Assembly: GCA_014843695.1 (NCBI GenBank)
Contig: CM026390.1
Span: forward strand, 53,596,121-53,660,120
DNA length: 64,000 bases
Reading direction: 5' to 3'
DNA from: Archivesica marissinica
Lineage: Eukaryota > Mollusca > Bivalvia > Venerida > Vesicomyidae
A program made the position numbers and the translations under genes. The first letter of the stretch is position 1, and every line of letters begins with the position of its first letter. This document shows, in pieces, positions 36,601-39,463 of the stretch. The notes below the pieces were generated by a model that saw only the letters and a list, made by a program, of their open reading frames with translations, ran no database searches and was not told the origin of the DNA.

Positions 36601-39463
36601 TGGCTTCAACAGGAGCTACTGCGGACTCAATGGTACCAATAGTAAAGCATAAATATTTTTAACGGTTTTAGCAAAAAAAACTGTCAAATTTTTATTATTA
36701 ATTAATACCGTAGATATTTATACCATATGTCAGTTAGTTGAATGCCTATTGACAGAGAAGGCTATACTCCGTGGACAGTCATTTATCCATAGTTCTAATC
36801 AACTGAGCTATTTAATTACCCCTCTGGACTACCGTCCATACATGCTCGCCCATGGTTCGCTGGCGGCGAGGGTAAATAAGCTCAATCATCATCATCACCG
36901 TCCATACTTGCCTATAAGATGACGACCCCCACCACGTTGGTCCTGAAATCTGTGGGTTTTGGTATGCACTCGCATATAAGATGGATTGATAAAATGGACA
37001 CCACAAGTATAAATTGCATGCTTGACCAGTGCATGTTTTCAATGTCTGAGTGATAGTGATTTCTTTTTAAAACATAAATTATAGATAGATACTAAGGGTA
37101 AGGTGTAAGTCATGGTTTCCCCGATCCGGTCCTGTATACTGGACCTGATATAACAGCTATGAGCAAATTCGTCATTAAATGAGGCATTGTGCATTTACAA
37201 TAACCACACAAACATTGTACCTGATTACTAAGTATACATTGGAGCCTTGCTAAGCCGGGACATAATTTAGATAGTAAACCATAAAATTATAATACGCGCA
37301 GTACACATTTTAGATCTGACCGGTATTTACAAATTTTGCATTTCCGGAAAAATGGCCGACAAGTCAGGGTCAAACTGTGATGATGTTCCCAATAAAAAGG
37401 GGAAAGCACTCATATGGCAGCAATTTGAACTTAAAACTGTGTTCTGTTCATTTATCATGTTCATAGTTAGTATTCTTATATTTTGCTTCATAAATAGATT
37501 TTGGCAAGATATTGCAATATATTGCAATATTGAAATTTGTGGCAATACAATAAATGGATGATACTATTTAAAACACATTTTTAAAAAAAATTGTTAATGT
37601 TTGTTTTTGTTGTTTTTTTAACATTCTTTATAAGACAGGAAGCCACATTGAGTCCATAATCTGGTGGTAAAAAACTCGCCTTATAGGCAACTATGGCCTG
37701 TACACAAATAACCCAAATTGTATAATATAATATAGGATCGAACCCGGGTTGCATTGGTGAGAAGCGAGCGCGCTAACCACTGTGCTAATCGGACAGCCTG
37801 ATTGCTCCTCACTTCTCCCTAAATTGGCTGGAGACCCGGCCAGGGATCATTCTAGAGGGTGATGTGGGCGAAATAGTCTCCCTAATGACCCTGACATCGC
37901 CCTCTGGGGGCCCCACTTCTCCCTAAAAAAATATTTATTTTTTATTATTATTTAACAATTTTCATACAAAATTATGTCCAGTACGATACACTGACCCATT
38001 ATACATGTAAAGCACTCCCTTCTATTCAAGTGTATTTAATGGTCATACTGTGCATTTTAACCATATTTTGTTATTAAATAACACCATTTAAGGACGCGAT
38101 CATGCGCTTTCTCACTTCTCCCAAAAATTCTGACCTATAATGATAATCTTCCCCACTAAACTTTGTTACTGAGAAATCTGATTACGTCCATCATTAACTA
38201 TAAGTTCTCAGAGGTGAAATGTTACTGGAAACATCTATTTACATCTATTAACCCTTTCAACACCACAGACCTCTAAATTGGCTTACAAAAAAGTATTGAT
38301 CCAGATGAGCCGGCTCGTGACGAGCCGTCTCATCAGGATCTGCACTTTTTTCAAGTAATATAACTATTTTTAGGGAAAAAAATACCCATTTTGATAAATG
38401 AACTGATCCAAATGTAATTTTGTTATTAATTTATTGGTCTAAAAATATCATGGACCAGTCCATGTCAGTTACTTGGTGTTGAAATTCGAATGGGTTAACC
38501 ACAAGTTGTCAAAGGTGACTGCATCAGTAAATACATAATAGCTCTACTAGTCACTACTTCTCTCTCACAATGCATCTATTAACTACACATTGTCAAAGGT
38601 GACTGCATCAGTAAATACATAATAGCTCTGCTAGTCACTACTTCTCTCTCACAATACATCTATTAACCACAAGTTGTCAGAGGTGACTGCATCAGTAAAT
38701 ACATAATAGCTCTACTAGTCACTACTTCTCTCTCACAATACATCTATTAACTACAAGTTGTCAGGGGTGACTGCATCAGTAAATACATAATAGCTCTACT
38801 AGTCACTACTTCTCTCTCACAATACATCTATTAACTACAAGTTGTCAGGGGTGACTGCATCAGTAAATACATAATAGCTCTACTAGTCACTACTTCTCTC
38901 TCACAATACATCTATTAACTACAAGTTGTCAGGGGTGACTGCATCAGTAAATACATAATAGCTCTACTAGTCACTACTTCTCTCTCACAATACATCTATT
39001 AACTACAAGTTGTCAGGGGTGACTGCATCAGTAAATACATAATAGCTCTACTAGTCACTACTTCTCTCTCACAATACATCTATTAACTACAAGTTGTCAG
39101 GGGTGACTGCATCAGTAAATACATAATAGCTCTACTAGTCACTACTTCACTTAATGCTCTTGCTTGGTTTCAGGTGTACTATATGGTCAGGGTGTATACT
39201 TCGCTGCAGATGCCTCGTACACTGCTCAGTCAAACCTCACCGGGTACAAATCTGGGATGAAGCGTTATATGTTCCTGTCTAAGGCCCTCACTGGGGAGTT
39301 TGTAAAGGGAAACCCCAGCATGAGGGTGCTACCTCCTGTGAAACCCACTCAGCCAACAGGGCTGTATGACAGTGCCGTGGATGATGTGAACAACCCGATG
39401 GAATTTGTGATATTCCACGATACGCAGGCGTACCCAGAGTACCTCATTACCTACACATCATAG
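1..39463 (+). CDS. PARP14: PARP14-like macro-PARP (ADP-ribosyltransferase), 24 visible exons, 5' partial
   Basis: Joined exons: 2-617, 2067-2252, 3725-3961, 4442-4619, 6207-6451, 7854-8711, 9553-9819, 11574-11665, 12543-12776, 14462-14750, 15559-15614, 17686-17781, 19348-19482, 20920-21141, 23723-23846, 24536-24640, 26899-26961, 27384-27563, 28286-28504, 30470-30696, 34245-34659, 35510-35688, 36452-36632, 39174-39463. All introns are GT-AG, phases match throughout, and the sum is 5,694 nt including the stop. Order by visible residue: low-complexity leader 1-205; RRM-like about 212-385; KH-like region about 385-862; macrodomains about 880-1060, 1070-1237 and 1284-1455; KH-like about 1490-1600; WWE about 1605-1680; ART about 1690-1897. 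Family knowledge: PARP14 transfers ADP-ribose from NAD+ to proteins and nucleic acids, reads it with its macrodomains, and acts in nucleus and cytoplasm in antiviral signalling. The role in this animal is inferred. PARP10/15 are less likely because three macrodomains and a WWE occur together. Frame is open to base 2, so the start codon lies outside the window. Confidence 0.93.
1117..1731. mobile_element. Terminal-inverted-repeat MITE with TTAA (or TA) target duplication
   Basis: The ends AGCAGCATTACATC (1117-1130) and GATGTAATGCTGCT (1718-1731) are perfect 14-bp inverted repeats, flanked by TTAA at 1113-1116 and 1732-1735. The paralogous empty site at 38081-38095 has a single TTAA, which proves insertion. 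The flanking palindrome fits TTAA (piggyBac-like) or TA (Tc1/mariner-like) equally well. There is no transposase frame. Inside lie a (CA)n run at 1661-1680 and a SINE-tail-like stretch at 1438-1490. Confidence 0.82.
1438..1492 (+). mobile_element. SINE 3' tail fragment (same family as 49241-49465)
   Basis: The CCCCGCGAGGGGTTCGACAT block followed by a (GATA)n tail matches the end of the SINE at 49420-49465, where the same hairpin precedes GACATTAAAGGAACATACA. Only the tail is present, inside the MITE. Confidence 0.5.
2067..2252 (+). CDS. PARP14: PARP14-like exon 2: RRM-like domain
   Basis: Acceptor TTTTAG|CT, donor CCCG|GTATGT, phase 1 on both sides. Residues 206-267 contain VNIYVQGL (an RNP2-like beta strand), a helix TRAESIQNYFE, then ILFNLDHTEALIIFK, the spacing of an RRM. 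This matches the N-terminal RRMs of PARP10/PARP14. The real coding start of this segment is the acceptor, not the GTG at 2084. Confidence 0.88.
2671..2828. repeat. Foldback inverted repeat (hairpin element)
   Basis: The left arm from AATCTAGCACCTC through AGTTGCAGATAA and GTGCAAAGAACG pairs with the right arm CGAGTTCTTTGCAC through TTATCTGCAACT to GAGGTGCTAGATT. The arms are about 70 bp, imperfect, with a very short loop near 2740. Probably a foldback MITE; no target duplication was identified with confidence. Confidence 0.75.
3515..3670 (+). repeat. Minisatellite, 32-bp unit, about 5 copies (intron 2)
   Basis: The unit begins AGCTTTAAGCATTTACATGT and continues AGGTAAAATACC. Copies are nearly identical and end about 55 bp before the exon 3 acceptor. 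Confidence 0.95.
3725..3961 (+). CDS. PARP14: PARP14-like exon 3: end of RRM region / second RRM-like
   Basis: Acceptor TTTGCAG|AT, donor CGAG|GTAATA, phase 1 both sides. Residues 268-346. The segment contains a charged helix and ends CCLLEFDDYR, the last beta strand of an RRM that continues in exon 4, as in PARP10/14 N-termini. Confidence 0.88.
3962..4441 (+). other. Intron 3
   Basis: 480 bp of AT-rich sequence. I see no repeat array, SINE or other feature in it. Confidence 0.75.
4442..4619 (+). CDS. PARP14: PARP14-like exon 4: RRM C-terminus and linker to KH-like region
   Basis: Acceptor GATTTAG|TG, donor AAGAA|GTAAGC. It enters in phase 1 and leaves in phase 2. Residues 347-405. VDGVLLRVSPYYQ is the closing strand of the RRM followed by the conserved Pro-Tyr-Tyr seen in PARP14. 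The ILPDQLEFVKK end begins the next fold. Confidence 0.88.
4829..5084 (+). mobile_element. tRNA-derived SINE, family A (full length)
   Basis: tRNA-like head with box A TTAGCGCAGTGGTTAGC at 4841 and box B GGTTCGATCC at 4885-4894. The body holds GTACTCCGGTATCCTCCC, and the 3' end is CTTGCTTCGCAATCGTTGT, then AAATAAATAAAG. AAACCT occurs on both sides and may be a short target duplication. The same tail ends copies at 33617 and 13757. Confidence 0.88.
5180..5451. mobile_element. hAT-like MITE, 272 bp, 8-bp target duplication
   Basis: Perfect 18-bp terminal inverted repeats TAGGGATGGCAACGAATA (5180-5197) and its complement ending at 5451. Both sides are flanked by GTTTTAAT (5172-5179 and 5452-5459), an exact 8-bp duplication typical of hAT transposons. 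There is no transposase frame, so it is non-autonomous. The internal sequence is AT-rich. Confidence 0.93.
5660..5936 (+). repeat. Minisatellite, 18-bp and 20-bp units (intron 4)
   Basis: The unit is CATGTTTGTGATGGTGCA, with a longer version carrying an extra GA. About 15 copies with mixed order. It gives open frames in all three minus-strand phases. Confidence 0.95.
6207..6451 (+). CDS. PARP14: PARP14-like exon 5: KH-like region
   Basis: Acceptor TACCAG|AC, donor TTCAG|GTACAG; enters in phase 2, leaves in phase 1. Residues 406-487 include ARLRDKYADMLY and VTVKCTLRQTMPNYRTLVRG, beta-alpha segments matching the region after the RRMs in PARP14. No catalytic motif. The exact fold is inferred. 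Confidence 0.87.
6452..7853 (+). other. Intron 5
   Basis: Non-coding. It contains a short dispersed repeat near 6900-6955, an inverted copy of which lies at 37805-37835, and a SINE-like repeat at 7490-7680. The 7016-7348 open frame has no recognisable domain and lies inside the intron. Confidence 0.7.
7490..7800 (+). mobile_element. SINE-like repeat family G plus diverged SINE tail
   Basis: CTCTCCATCATGGGGATGGA, followed by ACTTGTTTCGCAGTTGAGCT, matches diverged copies near 30155-30255 and 53590-53740. The stretch 7740-7785 (GCTGTTGGTGCAACTATAAA) resembles the 3' end of the SINE at 20601-20826. Boundaries are approximate and no clear tRNA head is visible. Confidence 0.55.
7854..8711 (+). CDS. 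PARP14: PARP14-like exon 6: multiple KH-like modules
   Basis: The largest internal exon (858 nt), acceptor TAAAG|GG, donor AAAAA|GTAAGA, phase 1 both sides, residues 488-773. It contains repeated beta-alpha-alpha-beta segments: SIKLIGYKGNVKIAHTVL (with a GxxG-like GYKG), MKIHVDGNEVSVEGDP, INVYVSTDGNAKLIKDTI, QIVVVVGTDDIVPHVVKLM. In PARP14 this stretch is predicted to be an array of KH-like nucleic-acid-binding folds. I count four clear strand-helix units; most lack a canonical GxxG, so RNA binding is inferred. Confidence 0.9.
8960..9240 (-). pseudogene. LINE reverse transcriptase fragment (degenerate)
   Basis: On the minus strand, SLFSEAQFGFREKRSC (about 9185-9230) is followed, in a shifted frame, by QLLEMLDD and then by IYLDLKKAYDSV and VIKWVEDFL. 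These are RT fingers and motif A (x-D-x-x-x-A-[FY]-D) of a non-LTR retrotransposon. It is broken by at least one frameshift near 9165 and cut at both ends, so non-functional. The clade cannot be fixed from this much. Confidence 0.82.
9325..9475. repeat. Short dispersed repeat with TTAAGCAGCCA motif
   Basis: ATTAAGCAGCCA recurs four times with small changes at roughly 35- and 70-bp spacing, and the reverse form TGGCTGCTTAAGACAGG closes the block. It looks like part of a transposon end; family unknown. Confidence 0.45.
9553..9819 (+). CDS. PARP14: PARP14-like exon 7: last KH-like unit before macrodomains
   Basis: Acceptor GCTGCAG|CA, donor GGAAG|GTAAAG, phase 1 both sides. Residues 774-862. 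NGLELTGLSENLIKGKQKL is a KH-like strand and helix, then an acidic linker YEAIEPEIMEG leads to macrodomain 1. Confidence 0.88.
9820..11573 (+). other. Intron 7
   Basis: 1,754 bp, AT-rich. A tandem duplication of about 65 bp (10957-11085, each copy with TTTAATCATCCATGTA and GTGTAATTGTTCATATTATA) is the only structure seen. At 9864-9925 is a short dispersed block, an inverted copy of which lies at 36845-36893. Confidence 0.65.
11574..11665 (+). CDS. PARP14: PARP14-like exon 8: start of macrodomain 1
   Basis: Acceptor TTACAG|AT, donor AAAAG|GTAGCT; enters in phase 1, leaves in phase 0. Residues 863-893 end with IKIRLVFGELGHQK, the first strand of a macrodomain. No initiating ATG is near, so it is only visible by splicing. 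Confidence 0.88.
11666..12542 (+). repeat. Intron 8, mostly a 32-bp minisatellite (about 11866-12515)
   Basis: The unit is TTTAGAACAGTGATGAATCA followed by TTGTCACCAAGT, about 18 copies, decaying at both ends. The variant GTGATGATTC replaces GTGATGAATC from about 12230 onward, a sharp switch. It stops about 30 bp before the exon 9 acceptor. Confidence 0.93.
12543..12776 (+). CDS. PARP14: PARP14-like exon 9: macrodomain 1 core
   Basis: Acceptor TTTTGCAG|GC, donor GAAAG|GTAGGT, phase 0 both sides. Residues 894-971. ADLIVSSAASNLN aligns with the macrodomain D-x-I-V-N-A-A-N loop, but the Asn is Ser (S899), and RSGSAS replaces the usual Gly-rich loop. QGGAQLQTDCNKLYPNG and CDRVYLTSLPSWK are well conserved. 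Confidence 0.92.
12777..13313 (+). repeat. Tandem repeat carrying copies of the exon 9 splice donor
   Basis: Four copies of a unit starting GGTAGGTCTAAATATGG and ending CATATTAGTATTTGTGGAAA. The first unit is the authentic donor (GGAAAG|GTAGGT); the others have AAAAGGTAGGT, AAACGTAGGT and AAAAAGGTAGGT, so near-perfect donor look-alikes are repeated. A SINE sits between copies 2 and 3. Confidence 0.85.
12913..13164 (+). mobile_element. tRNA-derived SINE, family B, 12-bp target duplication
   Basis: Head with box A GTGGTCGAGTGGTTACGG and box B GGTTCGAGCC; a long variable arm recalls tRNA-Leu/Ser. The tail is GCCCGCCGGCGATATAGCCC then GTGCTGATGCAGGCGTAAAA. Flanked by AGTATTTGTGGA at 12901-12912 and 13165-13176. 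The tail alone recurs at 21402-21485. Confidence 0.9.
13616..13757 (+). mobile_element. Short SINE with family A 3' tail
   Basis: The head CTCCGTGTCCTAGTGGTTAC carries a box A; box B is a degenerate GTACGAATCCC. It runs directly into ACTTGCTACGCAATCGTTGT then AAAATAAATAAA, the same 3' tail as family A but with the body missing. Confidence 0.75.
14462..14750 (+). CDS. PARP14: PARP14-like exon 10: macrodomain 1 C-terminal half
   Basis: Acceptor GATTATAG|GT, donor CTGCAG|GTAATT; enters in phase 0, leaves in phase 1. Residues 972-1067. KKTIAISAMGTGGYLGYP is the second ADP-ribose-binding loop (GxGxxGxP type), followed by the final helix and ICIVLYSKDTETVKAF. Confidence 0.93.
14751..15558 (+). repeat. 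Intron 10 with a 45-bp minisatellite (15049-15368)
   Basis: The unit is AACTCACCAGGGGCATCACA then TAGTTGTAAGAATAGTAAAC and TATCC, about 7 copies. Because 45 is a multiple of 3, frames stay open on both strands, which explains the Leu/Tyr-rich open frames there. Confidence 0.93.
15559..15614 (+). CDS. PARP14: PARP14-like exon 11: start of macrodomain 2
   Basis: A 56-nt exon, acceptor TTTACAG|AT, donor AAAAG|GTATAG; enters in phase 1, leaves in phase 0. Residues 1068-1086: RIKIELVTDDLSKQK, equivalent to IKIRLVFGELGHQK of macrodomain 1, with the intron at the same place after Gln-Lys. A copy of this exon seeded the array in the following intron. Confidence 0.88.
15615..17685 (+). repeat. Intron 11: 61-bp minisatellite derived from exon 11 and its donor
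   Basis: Array about 15674-17617, about 27 copies. The unit starts TATAGAACTAGTCACAGATG then GTAGAGTTGATACACTGTAA and ends GACACATGCTG. The AGAACTAGTCAC[AG]GATG core is the coding sequence of exon 11 (IELVTD); the intermediate copy at 15674 still has a decayed exon end TGAATTGTCTACATG|GTATAG. Two-letter variants (TATAG/TAGAG, CAGAT/CATAT) alternate in higher-order blocks. Confidence 0.93.
15719..15920 (+). mobile_element. tRNA-derived SINE, family D
   Basis: Box A GGCCTAGTGGTTAAGGCGTC and box B ATGTTCGAACC, with GCGTCCGCCTACAGAGCGGG between. The body GGTTGGTGAGCCGCCAGCTA and the end ATAGGGGTGACACTATAA match 44047-44279. Inserted inside the first intron 11 repeat unit, which resumes at about 15926 with TATTGTAATGTTGAAC. 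Confidence 0.87.
17686..17781 (+). CDS. PARP14: PARP14-like exon 12: macrodomain 2 core
   Basis: Acceptor ATCACAG|GT, donor CTGCAG|GTGAGT, phase 0 both sides. Residues 1087-1118. VDALLCSVASDMN aligns with the first ADP-ribose loop, with Cys (C1092) in place of Asn; CKSLVHNGGTSLQ is the following helix. A second copy of the end of this exon follows in the intron. Confidence 0.92.
17782..19347 (+). repeat. Intron 12: exon-end duplicate then 33-bp minisatellite in two variant blocks
   Basis: Array 17896-19290. Block A (to about 18435) has CATTACAAATACTTGCTGGA with ACTTATTGGAGAT, about 16 copies. Block B has CATTACAGATACTTGCTATA with ACTGATTGGTTGT, about 26 copies. The switch is abrupt. The 471-codon open frame through it is a product of the 33-bp period. 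Confidence 0.95.
17803..17850 (+). other. Duplicate of the 3' end of exon 12 with its own donor
   Basis: Translates to CKSLVNNGGTSLQ, against CKSLVHNGGTSLQ in exon 12; followed by CAG|GTGGAT. Reading on from exon 12 through 17782-17850 adds 23 codons without a stop and in phase. Could be an alternative donor or a decayed exon copy. Confidence 0.6.
19348..19482 (+). CDS. PARP14: PARP14-like exon 13: macrodomain 2 middle
   Basis: Acceptor TTTACAG|GC, donor AACAG|GTAGGT, phase 0 both sides. Residues 1119-1163: AECKEKYGKDLAVGKVVDIS and CKTIYLTVLPTY correspond to the QTDCNKLYPNG...CDRVYLTSLPSW part of macrodomain 1, which there is in a single exon with the first loop. Confidence 0.92.
19505..19885 (+). 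repeat. Minisatellite, 29-bp unit (intron 13)
   Basis: Unit GATATTATATAGCATTGTAA then CTTATACAT, about 13 copies; GATA/GGTA variants alternate. Confidence 0.95.
19986..20498 (+). repeat. Minisatellite, 20-bp unit (intron 13)
   Basis: Unit TGTTCTTGTTTGATAGCATG, about 25 copies, with GACTG in place of GCATG in some and a few 16-bp units. Confidence 0.96.
20601..20826 (+). mobile_element. tRNA-derived SINE, family C
   Basis: Box B GGTTCGAATCC at 20643-20653; box A is degenerate. The body has GGTTCTACCCGGGTGCCCGC, and the 3' end is GTTGTTGGTGCGACTTTAAA then CCCCAAAACAAAC, a tail style common in molluscan SINEs. Confidence 0.85.
20920..21141 (+). CDS. PARP14: PARP14-like exon 14: macrodomain 2 C-terminal half
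   Basis: Acceptor CTTGCAG|AG, donor CAACAG|GTACCA, phase 0 both sides. Residues 1164-1237. GYKSVALPALGTGYLNYP is the second ligand loop; VVRFVMHSKDTEAQQ parallels ICIVLYSKDTETVKAF of macrodomain 1. Confidence 0.95.
21402..21485 (+). mobile_element. 5'-truncated SINE, family B tail
   Basis: AAGGTGTTGTTAGGTAAACT and GCCCGCCGGCGATATAGCCC match the end of the SINE at 12913-13164; head absent. Ends CGAAACATAACATAACA. Confidence 0.85.
21487..23080 (+). repeat. Minisatellite, 50/52-bp unit with trimer higher-order structure (intron 14)
   Basis: Unit CACAAGCTTATAACAAACCC then AACTGCTCTCACCATATCTA and CTTGTTGTACTG, about 31 copies. From 21530 to about 22070 three variants (TACAAACC/ACATG; AACAAACCC/CTCTC; AACAAACCC/CTTTC) repeat in fixed order as a trimer of about 154 bp. 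Confidence 0.95.
23723..23846 (+). CDS. PARP14: PARP14-like exon 15: linker between macrodomains 2 and 3
   Basis: Acceptor ATATATAG|GC, donor GATG|GTTAGT; enters in phase 0, leaves in phase 1. Residues 1238-1278, basic linker AYRMCHLKTQGREARSNRKF and a short strand. No motif recognised; included because phases match on both sides and the frame is open. Confidence 0.8.
23847..24535 (+). repeat. Intron 15 with a 17-bp minisatellite (23869-24094)
   Basis: Unit ATTGTTCCAAGAGTGCC alternating with ATTGTTCCAAGAGGGCC, a clear dimer of 34 bp, about 13 units. Open frames on both strands over it are period artefacts. The rest of the intron has a short GAATGCCAATTTAAA duplication at 24304-24335. Confidence 0.93.
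24536..24640 (+). CDS. PARP14: PARP14-like exon 16: start of macrodomain 3
   Basis: Acceptor TCAACAG|GT, donor GAAAG|GTAAAT, phase 1 both sides. Residues 1279-1313. IQLLVNIDDLLNNKAEALVN enters the first ligand loop, where the Asn (N1304) is kept, unlike in macrodomains 1 and 2. Confidence 0.92.
24641..26898 (+). repeat. Intron 16: 47-53-bp minisatellite filling the intron (about 24655-26888)
   Basis: Unit TCTTTGCATGATCGTAAGAT then AGATGCAACTGAATCTGTCG and GTCCACTGCCTTA, about 44 copies with 47-, 49- and 53-bp length forms. A block marked by GTAAAATGCAACTGAATTTG recurs about 397 bp apart (25469 and 25866), a higher-order duplication. Confidence 0.96.
26899..26961 (+). CDS. PARP14: PARP14-like exon 17: macrodomain 3
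   Basis: A 63-nt exon, acceptor ATTTCAG|GT, donor AAAAA|GTAAGC, phase 1 both sides. Residues 1314-1334: GAIAQALVKKCPNILPECQQ, the helix after the Gly loop. Confidence 0.9.
26962..27383 (+). other. Intron 17
   Basis: Contains three imperfect 60-bp tandem units at about 27176-27345 with GGGATACCCTGCACAACCAC and GTGTAATTCTCGTTT, preceded by a C10 run. No other feature. Confidence 0.8.
27384..27563 (+). CDS. PARP14: PARP14-like exon 18: macrodomain 3 middle
   Basis: Acceptor TTGTAG|AA, donor TGTAG|GTGAGC, phase 1 both sides. Residues 1335-1394. GLQATYMIHVVFQDS is the central strand and VTSVAFPVLGV runs into the second ligand loop, which is cut by the intron. Confidence 0.94.
27564..28285 (+). 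other. Intron 18
   Basis: No minisatellite here. It has a near-perfect palindrome at about 27692-27746. The rest is AT-rich and empty to my eye. Confidence 0.75.
27692..27746. repeat. Palindrome with ACACGTGT cores
   Basis: ATTTCCTTATATTACACACG then TGTAATTCATGTAACACACG then TGTAATATAAGGAATT: arms of about 25 bp around a 6-bp centre. CACGTG (E-box) occurs twice within it, but it is intronic and use as a site is untested. Confidence 0.75.
28286..28504 (+). CDS. PARP14: PARP14-like exon 19: macrodomain 3 C-terminal part
   Basis: Acceptor TTTCAG|GA, donor GCTG|GTATGT, phase 1 both sides. Residues 1395-1467. It completes the loop as FPVLGV|GVGQKSFSP, then the helix MAECLYTAVDDF and VTEVRLVIQESN, the last strand; then a Ser/Thr-rich linker. 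Confidence 0.93.
28545..29488 (+). repeat. Minisatellite, 56/57-bp unit with 113-bp dimer (intron 19)
   Basis: Unit GGGTGCACTCAATACATTGT then CCACCTCGTAGCCGAAGAGT and TTTAAGCCCGGCTAGAA, about 16 copies. Two variants (TTTGAACCCCGTTAG and TTTTAAGCCCGGCTAG) alternate between 28840 and 29260 with a 113-bp period, then the second becomes homogeneous. Confidence 0.96.
29566..29632. repeat. Hairpin repeat, 25-bp arms
   Basis: GCAAACAGCATAGAGCCAGA (29566 on) pairs with TCTGATCAGGCTCTATGCTG (29608 on); one mismatch over 25 bp, loop 17 nt. A short hairpin of similar style lies at 47104-47137. Confidence 0.85.
29694..29910 (+). mobile_element. piggyBac-like MITE, copy 1 (left end decayed)
   Basis: Starts TTA|CCTTTTCAACACTACAG and ends GTTGAATGGG|TTAA. 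Inner blocks GATCTGCACATTTTGCCAGT and ATAAATGAACTGGTCCAAAT match 38252-38494 and, inverted, 47508-47745. No coding capacity. Confidence 0.85.
29868..30150 (+). repeat. 46-bp tandem array made from the MITE terminus
   Basis: Unit ATATCATGCACCAGTCCATG then TCAGTTACTTGGTGTTGAAT and GGGTTA, 6 copies. The first copy is the 3' end of the MITE itself, including GGG and TTA, so the array grew from the transposon end. Confidence 0.93.
30155..30255 (+). mobile_element. SINE-like repeat family G, partial
   Basis: ATTTTCCCTCATGGGGATGG then GAACGTTTCGCAATTGAGCT, matching 7550-7670 and 53630-53740. Head missing. Confidence 0.6.
30470..30696 (+). CDS. PARP14: PARP14-like exon 20: linker and KH-like start
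   Basis: Acceptor ATGCAG|GT, donor AACAG|GTGAGA; enters in phase 1, leaves in phase 0. Residues 1468-1543. Ser/Thr/Pro linker, then VVVVVHSDAIINIDRCIKSL and a helix, the KH-like unit that precedes the WWE in PARP14. Confidence 0.9.
30793..33095 (+). repeat. Minisatellite, 14/18-bp monomers in about 50-bp higher-order units (intron 20)
   Basis: Monomers TAGGTTAGTCTCTG and TAGGTTAGTTAGTCTCCA / TAGGTTAGTTAATCTCTG. In much of the array the order (TTAATCTCTG, TCTCTG, TTAGTCTCCA) repeats. The largest intronic array of the gene. Not telomeric: no TTAGGG run. Confidence 0.96.
33411..33617 (+). mobile_element. SINE family A with an internal deletion in the tRNA head
   Basis: CCGATTAG joins directly to GTTCGATCCTCGG; the about 45 bp between these in the copy at 4829 are lost, removing box A. 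The rest, including GGTACTACGGTTTCCTCCCA and the AATCGTTGTAAAATAAATAA tail, is intact. Confidence 0.87.
33912..34222 (+). repeat. Minisatellite, 54-bp unit (intron 20)
   Basis: Unit TATAAACTTGCATCTCTATG then TGGGAAATGGTTGTAGAATG and TATGGAGGTACAGG, about 5.5 copies. 54 is divisible by 3, so both strands carry open frames (Gly/Asn/Tyr-rich on +). Confidence 0.94.
34245..34659 (+). CDS. PARP14: PARP14-like exon 21: KH-like end and WWE domain
   Basis: Acceptor TTTCAG|AT, donor AAAG|GTATTA; enters in phase 0, leaves in phase 1. Residues 1544-1681. DKKAGKISISGPSRNVMAAI completes the KH-like unit. The WWE runs from LYNQTRWHWLNEDR through NFVIEAAYKDGK to VYVIDFQNLVEYP. Family knowledge: WWE domains bind (poly)ADP-ribose ends or mediate protein contacts. 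Confidence 0.94.
34660..35509 (+). other. Intron 21
   Basis: Contains a SINE (34869-35095) and otherwise AT-rich sequence. Confidence 0.8.
34869..35095 (+). mobile_element. tRNA-derived SINE, family E
   Basis: Head with TAGTCAGGTGGTAACACGCT and box B GGTTCGATCCC; body TCAGATGGGACGTTAAACCA then GTGCACGTAAAAGAACCAGA. Only one copy in the window. Confidence 0.85.
35510..35688 (+). CDS. PARP14: PARP14-like exon 22: start of ART catalytic domain
   Basis: Acceptor CTGTAG|GT, donor CAAG|GTAGTT; enters in phase 1, leaves in phase 0. Residues 1682-1741. LPTTWMSMSN and VLNSGSEYQKIEKQFLGQVN are the first helices of the PARP catalytic fold; GIQVVK leads to the next exon. Confidence 0.94.
35689..36451 (+). 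other. Intron 22
   Basis: Contains a diverged SINE (35893-36060) and a G-run at 36266. Nothing else seen. Confidence 0.8.
35893..36060 (+). mobile_element. tRNA-derived SINE, family F (diverged)
   Basis: GTCCGTGGTCATTGATAGAG has a damaged box A; CCCGGCTTCAATCCTCGG is a mutated box B. TCCTTGAGCAAGG, TTAGTACTGG and AAGCCTGCCCAGGAAA match 49241-49465. Confidence 0.8.
36452..36632 (+). CDS. PARP14: PARP14-like exon 23: ART domain with catalytic His
   Basis: Acceptor TTTATAG|AT, donor AATG|GTACCA; enters in phase 0, leaves in phase 1. Residues 1742-1801. IERIQNRTLYQQFAAKKKLI is the PARP14-type helix; RQLWHGTL carries the NAD+-binding His (H1778, codon 36560-36562). INNGFNRSYCGLN follows. It has no start codon, so it is only found by reading all frames. 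Confidence 0.96.
36845..36893 (-). repeat. Short dispersed repeat, inverted copy of 9864-9925
   Basis: GGCGAGGGTAAATAAGCTCA, preceded by GGTTCGC and followed by ATCATCATC, is the reverse complement of the block just after exon 7. Family unknown. Confidence 0.65.
37352..37440 (+). pseudogene. Possible BED zinc finger / hAT transposase N-terminus remnant
   Basis: ADKSGSNCDDVPNKKGKALI then WQQFEL resembles the start of ZBED-type hAT transposases (a nuclear-basic stretch before a W-x-x-F). The zinc-binding Cys/His pairs are not visible and the frame ends soon. Weak. Confidence 0.25.
37736..37798 (-). mobile_element. SINE family A head, minus strand, truncated
   Basis: On the minus strand: CCGATTAGCACAGTGGTTAG, CGCTCGCTTCTCACCAATGC and GGGTTCGATCC, i.e. 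boxes A and B of family A. Body absent. Confidence 0.8.
37855..38140 (+). repeat. Dispersed repeat, uninterrupted copy (empty site)
   Basis: Homologous to 657-1800 but without the 615-bp insertion: CACCATTTAAGGACGCGATC is continuous at 38082-38101. Confidence 0.75.
38252..38494 (+). mobile_element. piggyBac-like MITE, copy 2
   Basis: TTAA (38248-38251) then CCCTTTCAACACCACAGACC at the left; GAAATTCGAATGGG then TTAA (38495-38498) at the right. CCC...GGG ends and TTAA target duplication are the piggyBac signature. The inner palindrome is GAGCCGGCTCGTGACGAGCC. The target CTATTAACCACAAGTTGTC is a unit of the adjacent 84-bp repeat. Confidence 0.9.
38499..39150 (+). repeat. Minisatellite, 84-bp unit (intron 23)
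   Basis: Unit TATTAACTACAAGTTGTCAG then GGGTGACTGCATCAGTAAAT, ACATAATAGCTCTACTAGTC and the rest; about 7.7 copies, very uniform. Ends 23 bp before the last exon acceptor. Confidence 0.96.
39174..39463 (+). CDS. PARP14: PARP14-like exon 24: ART domain C-terminus with Tyr and Glu, stop
   Basis: Acceptor GTTTCAG|GT, enters in phase 1, TAG at 39461-39463. Residues 1802-1897. YGQGVYFAADASY gives the catalytic Tyr (Y1810). NPMEFVIFHDTQAYPEYLIT is the PARP10/14 end; the residue at the third triad position is Glu (E1878, codon 39401-39403), where human PARP14 has Leu. Confidence 0.96.
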